Shown piece after piece: positions 53,067 through 62,854 of a stretch of DNA of 64,000 nucleotides. The DNA comes from Lodderomyces elongisporus. Its lineage: Eukaryota; Ascomycota; Pichiomycetes; Serinales; Debaryomycetaceae. Positions within the stretch are counted from its first letter, which is position 1; every line of letters starts with the position of its first letter. The translations under genes and the position numbers were made by a program. The DNA lies in contig NC_083673.1 of assembly GCF_030384665.1 (NCBI RefSeq), positions 815,501 through 879,500 of the forward strand. The letters are read 5' to 3'. The notes under the pieces are model-generated. The model did no database searches. It saw only the letters and a list, made by a program, of their open reading frames with translations, and was not told the DNA's origin.

Positions 53067-54851
53067 ATGAGTGCAATATTATCAGCTGACGATTTGAACG
53101 ATTTTATCTCACCTGGTGTAGCATGTATCAAACCCGTTACGCAACCAAAATCTGAACTAAATCCACAACACGTTGATTCATCATCAACAATTTCTGAAAC
53201 TGGTGAAGTCGAAATCCAAATCGACTCGCAAGGTAATCCACTCGAAATTTCTCAAATAGATACTAAAATCAACAAGGCTGATCCATCAAGCACAGCTTTA
53301 ACTCCAGCACAAATATCACTCGCCGACTGTTTGGCATGCTCCGGTTGTATTACCTCAGCAGAGGAAGTTCTTGTGGCGCAACATTCCCATCATGAATTAC
53401 TTAAAGCAATGGAGGAGTCATCTCTGGCGAGTGGCACTGAGAAAGTCTTTGTAGCGAGTATATCCCAACAACTGCGTGCCTCACTAGCGATGGCGTACGA
53501 TATGTCTATTGAAGAAATGGATAAATTACTTATTAATTTATTTGTCAACCAGATGGGATTTCAATATGTTGTTGGTACGTCATTGGGAAGAAAACTATCG
53601 CTCATCAATGAGTCCCAGGGAATGATTCATAGGAAAGAAGAAGGAAAAACTATTGGCGAAAATTTGAAAAACCCAGTGCTATCATCAATTTGTCCTGGGT
53701 GGGTTTTGTATGCAGAGAAGACTCATCCATATGTATTGCCATATATCTCGACTGTTAAGTCAGCGCAACAAATTACGGGGTGCTTATTGAAGAACTTGAC
53801 TGCTTATGAACGTGGAATTGGGAAAAGCAAAGTGTACCATTTAACTATTATGCCATGTTTTGATAAAAAATTAGAAAGCGCAAGGCCTGAATTGTTTGCG
53901 AATCATGATGGCGCTGATAATGTGCCTGATGTGGATTGCGTGCTTACTGCGAGAGAGTTGGTCACATTGATTGATGAGTCATTGGGGAAATATCAGCTCG
54001 TACCGAAAGTGATTCCTCAAACACTCCTAAGAAAGGATATTGCCGAGGTTTACAAATCAGCAGCTCCCACAAATTGGCCGTTTGTGCAGTACTCATGGTC
54101 AAATGATCCTGGATCATCTTCAGGGGGATATGCATATACTTATCTACGTTTATTTCAAGAACAACTCATCACCACTCAAAATTATAGACCAGAGGATTTC
54201 AGCATGAAGGTTCTCCAGGGCAAAAACACAGATGTTTACGAGATGCGACTTTTGCATAATGGAAACCAAGTTGCCAGCTCGGCCATAGTGAATGGGTTTA
54301 GAAACATTCAGAATTTGGTTAGAAAGTTGAAACCTGGTAATAACAATAATAAAGTGGGCGGTCTGGCAATCAAAGTCAACCCCTTAGTGGCACGAAGAAG
54401 GGCAAGGATGAGCAAATCTGAAGACTCGTCAGGTGCCTCTGCCAGCAGTATGGCCCCAGCAGAAATAGCTGATCCTTCAAAGGTGGATTATGTAGAGATC
54501 ATGGCGTGCCCACAAGGTTGCATAAATGGAGGTGGACAAATTGCCGCACCAGCCCCAACATCAACACCACCAGCAGCACCAGCACCAGCACATGCTGCAA
54601 CAAGTACGACGGATGTCAAGATAGCAGTTGTACTGAATAAAGACTGGGTCAGTGAAGTGTTGATGAAGTACAACAGTGTGCCAATGTTTGATTTGTCATT
54701 ACACCCTGAGGAGATTGCTGGGTTTATACAATGGAGCCAGGAGTTTGAAAAGGAGTTTGATGTGAGTGAACAAAGATTGTTCAAAACACATTTCAACGAG
54801 ATTGAGAAGCCTACAGATGCAACAGCAATAATGGTGGGCTCAAAGTGGTGA
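53067..54851 (+). CDS. NAR1: Cytosolic iron-sulphur assembly factor Nar1
   Basis: Nar1 is the [FeFe]-hydrogenase-like CIA component that links the Cfd1/Nbp35 scaffold to the Cia1 targeting complex. The protein has 594 residues from the ATG at 53067. The N-terminal cluster ligands are Cys20 (SPGVACIKP) and Cys88, Cys91 and Cys94 (DCLACSGCIT). H-cluster-like motifs follow: SSICPGWVLYAEKTHPYVLP, then MPCFDKKLESARPEL and ACPQGCINGGGQ, all with their cysteines. A variable insert near residues 430-475 is Ala/Ser-rich, and an Ala-Pro run follows the last Cys motif. The final tryptophan (KW) matches the C-terminal aromatic residue used by CIA clients and adaptors. Codon 136 is CTG at a position where the human protein has Ser and S. 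cerevisiae Cys, as I recall them. Confidence 0.96.
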   Translation: MSAILSADDLNDFISPGVACIKPVTQPKSELNPQHVDSSSTISETGEVEIQIDSQGNPLEISQIDTKINKADPSSTALTPAQISLADCLACSGCITSAEEVLVAQHSHHELLKAMEESSLASGTEKVFVASISQQLRASLAMAYDMSIEEMDKLLINLFVNQMGFQYVVGTSLGRKLSLINESQGMIHRKEEGKTIGENLKNPVLSSICPGWVLYAEKTHPYVLPYISTVKSAQQITGCLLKNLTAYERGIGKSKVYHLTIMPCFDKKLESARPELFANHDGADNVPDVDCVLTARELVTLIDESLGKYQLVPKVIPQTLLRKDIAEVYKSAAPTNWPFVQYSWSNDPGSSSGGYAYTYLRLFQEQLITTQNYRPEDFSMKVLQGKNTDVYEMRLLHNGNQVASSAIVNGFRNIQNLVRKLKPGNNNNKVGGLAIKVNPLVARRRARMSKSEDSSGASASSMAPAEIADPSKVDYVEIMACPQGCINGGGQIAAPAPTSTPPAAPAPAHAATSTTDVKIAVVLNKDWVSEVLMKYNSVPMFDLSLHPEEIAGFIQWSQEFEKEFDVSEQRLFKTHFNEIEKPTDATAIMVGSKW

Positions 54852-55705
54852 TTTATGAGAGGATGAAGTTTACCTTTGAAATAATTTGAGAGTGTGCTTA
54901 TATATACATATATATATATATGTACGTGATTAATTGTTGGAAAATTAATGGCAAACAAGGATATTTTATAGAAAAGGCAATTGAATTGCAAAATAAACCA
55001 TTAGATATTCAGCTAGTCTCATTTTTTTTTCTTTCTTCTTCTTCTCTTCATCATTGACTAATTCCTTATTTTCAAATTGAAATAGTATAGAAACTTTTCA
55101 TTTTGCTTTACTTGCTCTTTCTAAATCAATCAAATATAGGATGCTATTCTACCCCTCTTGACGCTATTCTTTTCCAAGTGTAATATACTGTATTTCCATT
55201 ACCAAAAAAAAAAGGATGGATAGGACGTGATATTACGATATATCCTGCATACAGAATGTAGCCAATGAACGCGGGTTGTTTTTCTGCTTATGTCGTTTTC
55301 TTTCTCTTTCGCCTTTTAGTGCCATTATCTTCGACTCCACCAGTTTCTTTTTGTCTCTTTCTCTCTCTTATTTTTTTTATTTCTTTTTTTTTATTATTAT
55401 TATTATTTGTTCTTCCTCTATAGAAGGAGCTACCACTCATTCACTATTACTTTTCACTTTTCAAACATTAAAAATTTATAGATATCTCCCTTCCTCTCCC
55501 AGTGAGTGACAAGAAGATAATCAGGTTTTTTGGTTTCATATATTCATTTGTTGTCTAATATCCCAACACATCATTACAGGGGGGGCTAATCAAGTAAAGA
55601 TACAGTATCAACCAATATACTCATTACAAAGAACCTATATACGTAAACCTTTATTCGATTCTTTGCATCATATAGCATACATTCCAAGACACTCATATAG
55701 ACACC
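54852..55705. other. Intergenic: NAR1 3' flank and promoter of the NDUFS8 gene
   Basis: These 854 bp hold no gene. A (TA)n run lies at 54898-54920, CT/T-rich DNA at 55022-55050 and 55295-55420, a CCAATGA (HAP-type CCAAT box) at about 55262-55268, and a G6 run near 55580. The CCAAT box lies about 440 bp from the NDUFS8 start. Confidence 0.6.
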
Positions 55706-56446
55706 ATGTTTAGACCACTTATAACAAACGGCAGATCATTGCTCAAGGCCCAACAACACCAATTCCTCACATCATCCTCACCTTCCAGCAGCTCCAGTAT
55801 TAGAACCACGGTACGATTACTTTCTTCATCTCAAACGGTTTTCAAGCCTGCGTTGGCAGCAGAGACCACAGAATACTTGACCACTGCTGGATCCACACAA
55901 GCTGCATGGCCAAAACACTTTCGTCAACCAAAGCCAAAGACATGGGAGGAAAGCTCAGAATCTGCATTGTCGAAAGGTACCAAATACTTTTTCCTTTCTG
56001 AAATTTTCCGTGGTATGTACATTTGTCTTGAGATGTACTTTCGTTCTCCATACACCATTTATTATCCATTTGAAAAAGGTCCTATCTCGCCAAGGTTCCG
56101 TGGAGAGCACGCATTGAGAAGATATCCATCGGGTGAAGAGAGATGTATTGCTTGTAAATTGTGTGAGGCTATTTGTCCTGCCCAAGCCATTACCATTGAA
56201 GCTGAGGAAAGAGCAGATGGCTCAAGAAGAACATACAAGTACGATATTGATATGACCAAGTGTATCTACTGTGGATACTGTCAGGAATCATGTCCTGTGG
56301 ATGCCATTGTCGAGAGTCCAAATGTCGAGTACAGTACCGCTACCAGAGAGGAGTTGTTGTACAACAAGGAGAAATTGTTGGATAATGGTGACAAATGGGA
56401 ACAGGAATTGCAATACTGTATTGATGCTGATGCTGCATACCGTTAA
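55706..56446 (+). CDS. Complex I 23-kDa subunit NDUFS8/TYKY, 2x[4Fe-4S] protein
   Basis: This subunit carries iron-sulphur clusters N6a and N6b, which relay electrons to N2 in NADH:ubiquinone oxidoreductase of the inner mitochondrial membrane. The protein has 246 residues from the ATG at 55706, beginning with an Arg/Ser-rich presequence of about 45 residues. Two ferredoxin motifs are intact: [16 protein letters not shown] and [16 protein letters not shown], with [20 protein letters not shown] before the first, a hallmark of the family. The C-terminus [18 protein letters not shown] is also typical. Its presence shows the organism has proton-pumping complex I. The neighbouring genes NAR1 and COX5 belong to Fe-S assembly and respiration. 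No in-frame CTG was noticed, as expected for a well-expressed gene of this clade. Confidence 0.96.
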   Translation: MFRPLITNGRSLLKAQQHQFLTSSSPSSSSSIRTTVRLLSSSQTVFKPALAAETTEYLTTAGSTQAAWPKHFRQPKPKTWEESSESALSKGTKYFFLSEIFRGMYICLEMYFRSPYTIYYPFEKGPISPRFRGEHALRRYPSGEERCIACKLCEAICPAQAITIEAEERADGSRRTYKYDIDMTKCIYCGYCQESCPVDAIVESPNVEYSTATREELLYNKEKLLDNGDKWEQELQYCIDADAAYR

Positions 56447-56599
56447 GGTGTGAAGTGTAAATTTTTTTTGTTCTTTCATTTTAGTTTCTTTTAAATTACA
56501 TCAGTGAAAAAGAATAGAAAAAAGAAATAAATTTGAGTTGATTCAATATCTATATAGATTCGAATTGGACTATTAATAAATGAAGGGCATACAAGTGTC

Positions 56600-56651
<52 letters not shown>

Positions 56652-57382
56652 GTAGTAGTAGTACTATTAGTTTGCCGTAGTAAAAGTGGCCCCAATGGCA
56701 GAGACTATGTGATAATTTTGCAGTGTGTGTGCCAAAACATTACTAAAAAAAAAGAGAGAGAATAGGAGACGTAGAGGTAATGATATACGCTGCAATGTTT
56801 GATTTTCCAAATATGATTGGGCAAATGTTTCGCCATGGTGAACCATTTTCACTATTACCTTTTTTTTCTCTTTAATCTTTTGGTTCTAATTCCTTGTGTT
56901 CAATGTAGGGGAAAGAAGCATTGAAATGTAACAATTTTACAACATCATTCAGAGAAGCAAAGAGGAATGTATGACCAGCTTTATTTCAGAGATATGGCAC
57001 TCTACCCACCCTCCTTCTCAGTCTTTTTTTTATGTTTGTATTTTGAATCGTTTATTAAAAATATTGAAGTGACATAAATATATTCAACGTCAAATTGGTC
57101 AACTGATAATAACAAGCAAAGTGAATTCTTGCATTGATATTCTCAATCTTTACAATTTTGTTGAAAAGTCGTTATGAAATCGCTCTTGATTTCTTGTTTT
57201 TTTTTTAAAAAAAAGAATTTGATAAAATTAAAGGAAAAAGAAAAAGACATATATAAACACACACACACAGACAAACAAACAATGAAATAAGCAAGCGCGC
57301 CATACAGTCTTTTCCTCTCCTGTGATCCATTCTCCTTGGTTTTGATTTTTTCCCTTCTACTCTCCTAAAAAACACCTCGTGT
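56447..57382. other. Intergenic: convergent 3' ends of the NDUFS8 and COX5 genes
   Basis: These 936 bp hold no gene. A (TTA)n tract of about 16 units at 56604-56650 runs into (GTA)n up to about 56662. The rest is A+T-rich with T-runs near 56860 and 57020 and an (AC)n run near 57256-57270. The stretch is long for a convergent pair, but no frame with ATG and credible composition was found. Confidence 0.6.
56604..56650. repeat. (TTA)n microsatellite
   Basis: There are about sixteen TTA units beyond the NDUFS8 stop, followed by GTA units. It lies within 3'-flanking DNA and has no coding role. Confidence 0.9.
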
Positions 57383-57838
57383 TTATTGAATTTGAGAGTA
57401 ACCGGTGAATGGATTAGCATTCTTGGATTTCAAGTATTCATCAGAAGCTTCCATCCATTCTCTCTCCATACTTTGTGGCAATGGAGCAGAAACAGCCTTG
57501 ATACCAAAGAACAAGAGGAATGAACCAACAACTGAACCAGCAACAATTTGGAAAATCCTGGATTTTTCACCTGGTGCGTATAATGGTCTTCTTGGACCCC
57601 ATTCACCAAAGGAGATGTAGTAGGCAGCCTTCTTCTCGGCAGAAGTCAATTCTTGCCATGGCAATTCCATTCTTGCTTTCAATTCTTCAATCAATGTGTT
57701 TTGGTCTTCCTTTGGCAATGCGGTCCATCTGGATTCCAACTTACCAATGTAGGCGTTGGACAAGGCTCTTGGAGCTGATGACTTGGCAACTGTGCTGTTA
57801 AGTCTGATAGATTGTTTCACCAATGTGTTTCTGAACAT
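57383..57838 (-). CDS. COX5: Cytochrome c oxidase subunit 5 (COX IV homologue)
   Basis: Cox5 is a nuclear subunit of complex IV that contacts Cox1 and modulates its activity; it corresponds to mammalian COX4. The protein has 151 residues from the ATG at 57838 (S. cerevisiae Cox5a has 153). A short presequence (MFRNTLVKQSIRLNST) leads into the matrix domain with LESRWTALPKEDQNTLIEEL and WQELTSAEKKAAYYISFGEW, typical of the family. One inner-membrane helix follows (IFQIVAGSVVGSFLLFFGIK), and the C-terminus ends with REWMEASDEYLKSKNANP. Codons are strongly optimised. The long 1.9-kb upstream region is consistent with elaborate carbon or oxygen control. Only one form is visible here. Confidence 0.96.
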   Translation of the reverse strand: MFRNTLVKQSIRLNSTVAKSSAPRALSNAYIGKLESRWTALPKEDQNTLIEELKARMELPWQELTSAEKKAAYYISFGEWGPRRPLYAPGEKSRIFQIVAGSVVGSFLLFFGIKAVSAPLPQSMEREWMEASDEYLKSKNANPFTGYSQIQ

Positions 57839-59745
57839 TTTTGATTTTCTTTTCTTTTCTTTTATTTTATTTTATGTAAAGATATTGATATAATGTAGGT
57901 AATGTCTGAATGTTGTGAAGTAATGGAATGCAATGTGATCTGAATAGAGTATGTTAGTATAAGTTAAGCGTCAGGTTTAGATGATTAAGCACAAGTGTCG
58001 ACAACTGTTTGGTATGGAAAAAAAATAAGTTAAAAGTAAAAGTAGGGGGAAGATGTAAAGTAGTCCAAACTGGTTTTTTGTATTGCGTGTGTATAGCTTA
58101 GTTTTCTAAAAGCGCTATTGGTGGTTTTTGTAGATGCTTTTTTTTTCACTGCCTCTCTCTCTCTCTCTGAGCCTATCTCTCTTCATTTGACTCGCTCGCT
58201 CACTCACTCACTCATTATTATTATCACGCACAAACACTATTCTCTCTCAACCATTGAATTTTATCTAGTTTTTATTTTTTATTTTTTTGCTTTATTTTCT
58301 TCTCAAGCAATAGAAAAAAAAAAAAATTTGGAAAGGGAGCCAAAATAGAGGGAAAAAAAAGTACGTGTCTTTACCAAAATCAAATGATTGGATGGATGGG
58401 AATGCTCTCTCATCATACAAACAAATTTTGGGAACGAGAACACGACTTTAGGTAACCATCAAAAGACAAAAGCAAACAACCAAATAGTAATAAAAGACCA
58501 TTTGTGTATTTCCAATTTGCTAACGTTGACAAGAGGACGAGGAGGAGAAGGAAAGGTGCGGATAGTAGCAATAGTTCTAAACAGATCAGGCGGTTTGTAT
58601 TTGTGGAGACTATAGATTGGTCTGTAGCAACCACCCTTGGGAAAGCACCGTGATTATACGCCTGCTTTTCATTCTTGCTTTCACTTTGTCTTCCTCTTCT
58701 ATTTGTAAAGAATCCCTTGATCAATCTGTTGATACGCTGTGGTAATGTCCCTCTAATGTTCTGATCAATTGTGTTCACCTTGAGCTCTGTTGATCGAATA
58801 CATACCTTTTGTCTCCTGGTAGTGGTTGTAAGTAGACTGGTGATGAAGAACTTGTTTAAATTGTATACTGCTATTTTACTTCCTATAGATTTATTTTTAC
58901 TCGATTCTATTAGTCCAATTTCTAGTTGGTTGTATATATAATGTGACAAGATATGTTACACAAAGACAGCAAAAGCAAAAAAAAAAAAGGATCTTCTGGC
59001 GAGGGAAGCATCATAAATCAGGTCATAATTTTGACTTTGAATTTTGAATTTTTTATCTATTTTAATTTTTATGTTTTTTTTTTTTTTTTTCAAAATTACT
59101 TTATTTTCTATTCTGTTTCTACTTCAATTGTATTTCATTTCTTGATTCAATCTTTTACCTTTATATATATTCTTTTTTTTTATGGAGAAGGTGGTGGAGC
59201 AGGAAGGACGAAGGATAAATTTTTGGTTTTTATTTCACAATTGTTACTTTTATATATGAAGTTTTCTTGTTCAAGCACTAATCAAAAAGTGTTTATAATA
59301 TTTAATCGAAATAAGTATGGCGTCGTCTCCGGGGTGAGGAAGAATGGAGGGTAGTTGCATTTCATCCAATGTAGAGTGTTATTTCATTACTGTTGTAGTT
59401 CTTTTTATTTCCTTCCCCATTCTTTCTTTCGATGCTTCATCACCTTGTCATTAAATAATTGATTAAACAATCGACCACCTCTTTATCGAATGATTCATCG
59501 AAAGCTTCATATACATATCTTGTACAAGATTGTGCATCTTTTGCCTCCTAAGAGATCTACTCAACGGTCTATAGCTTCTTTCTTTCTTTCTTTCTTTCTT
59601 TAAAATTTTGTTTTGTTTTGTTTTCTTATTTTCTATTGTTTCAATAAAAAGTATATCAAAAGTTGGAAGTAGAATGGTAATTGTACTGATATGGCATCAG
59701 CGATATTAATACTCTATCAAGAATCTATTAAGGGTCTATTTATAA
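57839..59745. other. Intergenic: 1.9-kb COX5 promoter region and HPM1 3' flank
   Basis: A 178-codon open frame on the minus strand (58413-58949) begins only at TTG and contains no ATG, so it is not called. Simple repeats are (TC)n near 58152-58170, (CTCA)n near 58195-58213, T-runs near 59075-59090 and (TTTC)n at 59578-59602. One ATTGG (CCAAT on the COX5 sense strand) lies near 58113-58118, about 275 bp upstream of COX5, and could be a HAP site. Confidence 0.55.
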
Positions 59746-60924
59746 TCATTTTCCATACTCTATTGTTATCAATGACCTCTTCAATTGAGCATCATTGATC
59801 TCCTCTGCGTCAATACCAATGTTAGTTTTATCTTCACTCTTTATCTTTTCGAGATAAGTCAAGAACTCAATCACAGATCCACCCACTCCAAAGTATATGC
59901 TCTTTGCTGCGACAATAGCTGTGCAGTGTTTGCGCTTGTTGCTTGAACTATTTTGCAGTAGCAACTGCTTGTTGAATATCTCCAAGATTGATTCTGCAAC
60001 AATTGGTAATGTCACAGGCGAGTAAATCGTTTCCGAACTGATTATAAAGTCAACACTATATAGTTCAACAATCTCATTAAACTCTCGCCCCCAGGAGCCA
60101 GATATAAAGATTAGCTCAACTCCAAACTCCAGCAAGCTTTTCACAAATGCCTGTATAAGCCTCTCAGTGACCATTACCTCATCATTGTTGAATCTTGTAT
60201 TCTCTTCATCAGTAGTCAATTTGTGCAACTCTTTGACTGGAAGTTGCGAGCACCAATGAATCAAGAGATTGGGTAATGTAACCAATCTCAATACATCGTA
60301 GTTAAAATCACTCAATATCAACTTCATCTTTTGTTTATTGCACAATTCATATTTCTTCATCAATAAAAATGATGCTGGTAAAGCAGTGCCACATCCCATA
60401 TCCAATATATTCAGGCCAAACACTCCACCGAGTTCATTATCACTATCGCCACTATTGTTGTGGGTTGAGTTTTCGCTGGTGCTAGTCGCGTTGGCATTCT
60501 CATTATTTATCAACGATGATAGCTTATCAACAACATCATATGAACACTCCCAACTCTTGAACCCACCTTCATAAACGTTACTCTGCAAGTCAGCTCTATT
60601 CTCCTCGATTAACAATTGTTGCAAATCTTGACTTGTGGGTGATTCTTCTTCAGTCATGACTTGATGCTTGACATCATACAATTCTCGGCGATAAACAACA
60701 TTACCACCAGGTGTAACATGATTAACGAATGTGAGTCGTACATCTTTAAGTGTAGATAGAAGCGATTCAAGTGTGTGCAATTGAGGTTTATTCTCGGAGC
60801 GCACCTCAAAAGTATCCAAAGCTCGCAAAACAGGAGCTTTTGGTTTCAGCAATGAGGCCGAATCGGTAGTTGGGAACTCATCGTCACTTGAGTTGTCATT
60901 ATTAAACTCAAATTTAAAGGACAT
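59746..60924 (-). CDS. HPM1: Histidine protein methyltransferase Hpm1 (METTL18 family)
   Basis: Hpm1 methylates a histidine of ribosomal protein Rpl3 and supports ribosome assembly and decoding. The protein has 392 residues from the ATG at 60924 (S. cerevisiae 377). An acidic N-terminus precedes the family block GGFKSWECSYDVVDKL. The SAM-binding motif I is ILDMGCGTALPASFLL, followed by the acidic strand end SDFNYDVLRLVTLPNL. Later motifs are FISGSWGREF and FIISSETIYSPVTLP, which place it in the METTL18 group within the class I methyltransferases. The linker between WECS and motif I carries an Asn/Ser-rich insert. It shares a ~1-kb divergent promoter with SNL1. Confidence 0.92.
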   Translation of the reverse strand: MSFKFEFNNDNSSDDEFPTTDSASLLKPKAPVLRALDTFEVRSENKPQLHTLESLLSTLKDVRLTFVNHVTPGGNVVYRRELYDVKHQVMTEEESPTSQDLQQLLIEENRADLQSNVYEGGFKSWECSYDVVDKLSSLINNENANATSTSENSTHNNSGDSDNELGGVFGLNILDMGCGTALPASFLLMKKYELCNKQKMKLILSDFNYDVLRLVTLPNLLIHWCSQLPVKELHKLTTDEENTRFNNDEVMVTERLIQAFVKSLLEFGVELIFISGSWGREFNEIVELYSVDFIISSETIYSPVTLPIVAESILEIFNKQLLLQNSSSNKRKHCTAIVAAKSIYFGVGGSVIEFLTYLEKIKSEDKTNIGIDAEEINDAQLKRSLITIEYGK

Positions 60925-61904
60925 AGTGTAGAGTTGTTAAATGTAATTGTAAAGAAGAAGCAAATTCAAAAAAAGAAAAAAAAGAAAATGAAAAGAAAAA
61001 GAAATAGAAAAGACATATTCACTAAAAGTAGTTTGTACAAAGGAAAGCCTCATCGAGAAACAATTAACAAATATGGAGATTTTTGTGTTTTCAATTAATG
61101 GGATATTTAGGTGCATGCGGCTTAGGTAGTGCCAACGATGGTTTTTGGGTGCAAAAGACCTTGTATCTATTAAAAATAACTTTGGAACAGCATTCAATTA
61201 GACGCTTCTTTTACCTGTAGTTTTGTTTCAAGCAAGGTATTATAAACATGGCAAGCTTCTGGGTTTTTTTTTTTAATTCATTTCCATGCTATTTTTTTAA
61301 AACACGAAAGTTTTAAGATTTGTTTATTTTGCTGTTCTCAATTTTTTCGTCTACTTCCAGTACCAAATAAAAAAATTATTCTTTGCAATTGAAAACAATG
61401 TTAAATACTCAAACACAACCAGAGAAAGAAAAAGAAAAAAGATAAAAAGTGTTTCGGTGCTATTCTAGTAGTATAGGTTTACATTTGTTTTCTTTGTCTT
61501 TTTCCTTTTTTTTGTAATGAAACACAATTTTTCTCAAGTATATTCTTGAAGTCACTGAAAAGAATAAACCTTTTATATAACAAAAAAAAAAAAAGAAGAG
61601 TGAAGGCGGTAGCGCCGCCTGGTTCTATAATCTTCACAAGACATTCCTACAATTACCGGCAGATTCTAATTTTTTTCATTGCGCAAAAAAAATATTTACA
61701 AACGCAAACTGTGTTTCTGTTTCCATTTCTCTCTCTCTTTTTTTTTTCTTCCTCTCCAGAAAAATCAATTTCGACAGTCAAGTGATTCCATAACACGACG
61801 AACCTCCAAAACAAACAAACCAAAAAAAAAATAGAGTGTGTGTGTTTTGTATTGCACCTACACTTTGTTGATTCCACCGCCAAACACAAGTAAGACACAT
61901 TGCT
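60925..61904. other. Intergenic: divergent promoter of HPM1 and SNL1
   Basis: These 980 bp hold no gene. GAAAAAG-rich purine runs lie beside HPM1 (60955-61015), T-runs near 61264-61272 and 61508-61516, an A-run of about 13 near 61581-61593 followed by a short G+C-richer patch (GGCGGTAGCGCCGCC, 61604-61618), and CA/GT-rich DNA before SNL1. The patch is a small inverted repeat. Confidence 0.6.
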
Positions 61905-62579
61905 ATGGACCAAGTCAAAAAGGTAGTACACACTTCAGTAGAGGATGTCCAACATTACATCGATGTGCTAAAGCAAAAAATTCCAACAAACTTGGAAGAA
62001 TTGCAACCCCATATCGATTACGCCAAGTCGATCACTGTGGATGAAATTGTTAATGATTTCAAGAATTTAAGAGTCAATCCACTTACTGTTTCGTTGACTT
62101 TATTTTCAGTAGCTACCATTATTGTGCTCAACAAGCTAGTTTATGGTGCATCCAAGGCCGCTGGTGGTGGTAGAAAGAATGGTAGAAACAGCAACCACAA
62201 TGGATCCAGCACTGGAACCAATGATGGATCAAAGCACAAGAAAAAGTCTGGAAAAAAGAAGTTGAGCAAAGCCCAGCGTGCAAACCGAGAGATTCAAGAG
62301 ATTTTGGATTTTGTCGAGCTGGAATATGTGCCCGAAATTGACAAGTACATCGAGGACTACAAGACCTTATCTGCAGACGATGCAGAGTTCAAATTCAACT
62401 ACTTTGAAGAGATGTTGTTGAAAGAGACAATGAGATTAGACGGTATTGATGTCAATGGTAATGAGATATTGAGGGAAAACAGGAAAAAAGTCATCAAGTT
62501 CATCCAGGACCATCAAAAGAGATTAGACAAGTTTAAGAAGGACATTGCAAACACATCAAACGTAACCCAAACTCCCTGA
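61905..62579 (+). CDS. SNL1: ER-anchored Hsp70 nucleotide exchange factor Snl1 (BAG domain)
   Basis: Snl1 is a tail-out ER/nuclear-envelope membrane protein whose cytosolic BAG domain releases ADP from Hsp70 and which also binds ribosomes. The protein has 224 residues from the ATG at 61905 (S. cerevisiae 159). One membrane helix (PLTVSLTLFSVATIIVLNKL) is near residues 63-82. A Gly/Asn/Ser linker and a Lys-rich block (KHKKKSGKKKLSKAQR) follow; a similar basic stretch mediates ribosome binding in S. cerevisiae. The BAG domain covers residues ~125-215: EIQEILDFVELEYVPEIDKY, a second helix with FEEMLLKETMRLDGID, and a third with RKKVIKFIQDHQKRLDKF. It is longer N-terminally (about 60 residues before the helix) than the S. 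cerevisiae protein. Confidence 0.88.
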   Translation: MDQVKKVVHTSVEDVQHYIDVLKQKIPTNLEELQPHIDYAKSITVDEIVNDFKNLRVNPLTVSLTLFSVATIIVLNKLVYGASKAAGGGRKNGRNSNHNGSSTGTNDGSKHKKKSGKKKLSKAQRANREIQEILDFVELEYVPEIDKYIEDYKTLSADDAEFKFNYFEEMLLKETMRLDGIDVNGNEILRENRKKVIKFIQDHQKRLDKFKKDIANTSNVTQTP

Positions 62580-62621
62580 AAAACATACTAATACTAATAA
62601 TCGTTGATTTTCTATACATCA

Positions 62622-62628
62622 ATCTATA

Positions 62629-62661
<33 letters not shown>
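62622..62661. repeat. (TA)n microsatellite after SNL1
   Basis: An alternating TA run of about 40 bp, with one interruption (TATG), lies in the 275-bp convergent spacer between SNL1 and the aminopeptidase gene. A second short TA run is near 62806-62830. Confidence 0.85.
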
Positions 62662-62854
62662 TTCATTGTAATTTTTAATTAAAGAGAGCATTAACGCATC
62701 AAAGTAACATACCAGTTTGTTTCCATTTCTATTTTTTATTTTTCCTCAAAAAATGTTCTTTCGAAGCAATCCACGAAACAACCACTAAACTATATGAATA
62801 GCTTCATTATATATATATACATATATATACTTATATAAACACAAATGTGCCTCC

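Noticed and set aside
58413..58949. 178-codon open frame on the minus strand between COX5 and HPM1
   Set aside because: It starts at TTG and contains no ATG, its composition shifts between basic and Leu-rich stretches, and no splice signals supply an upstream ATG exon.
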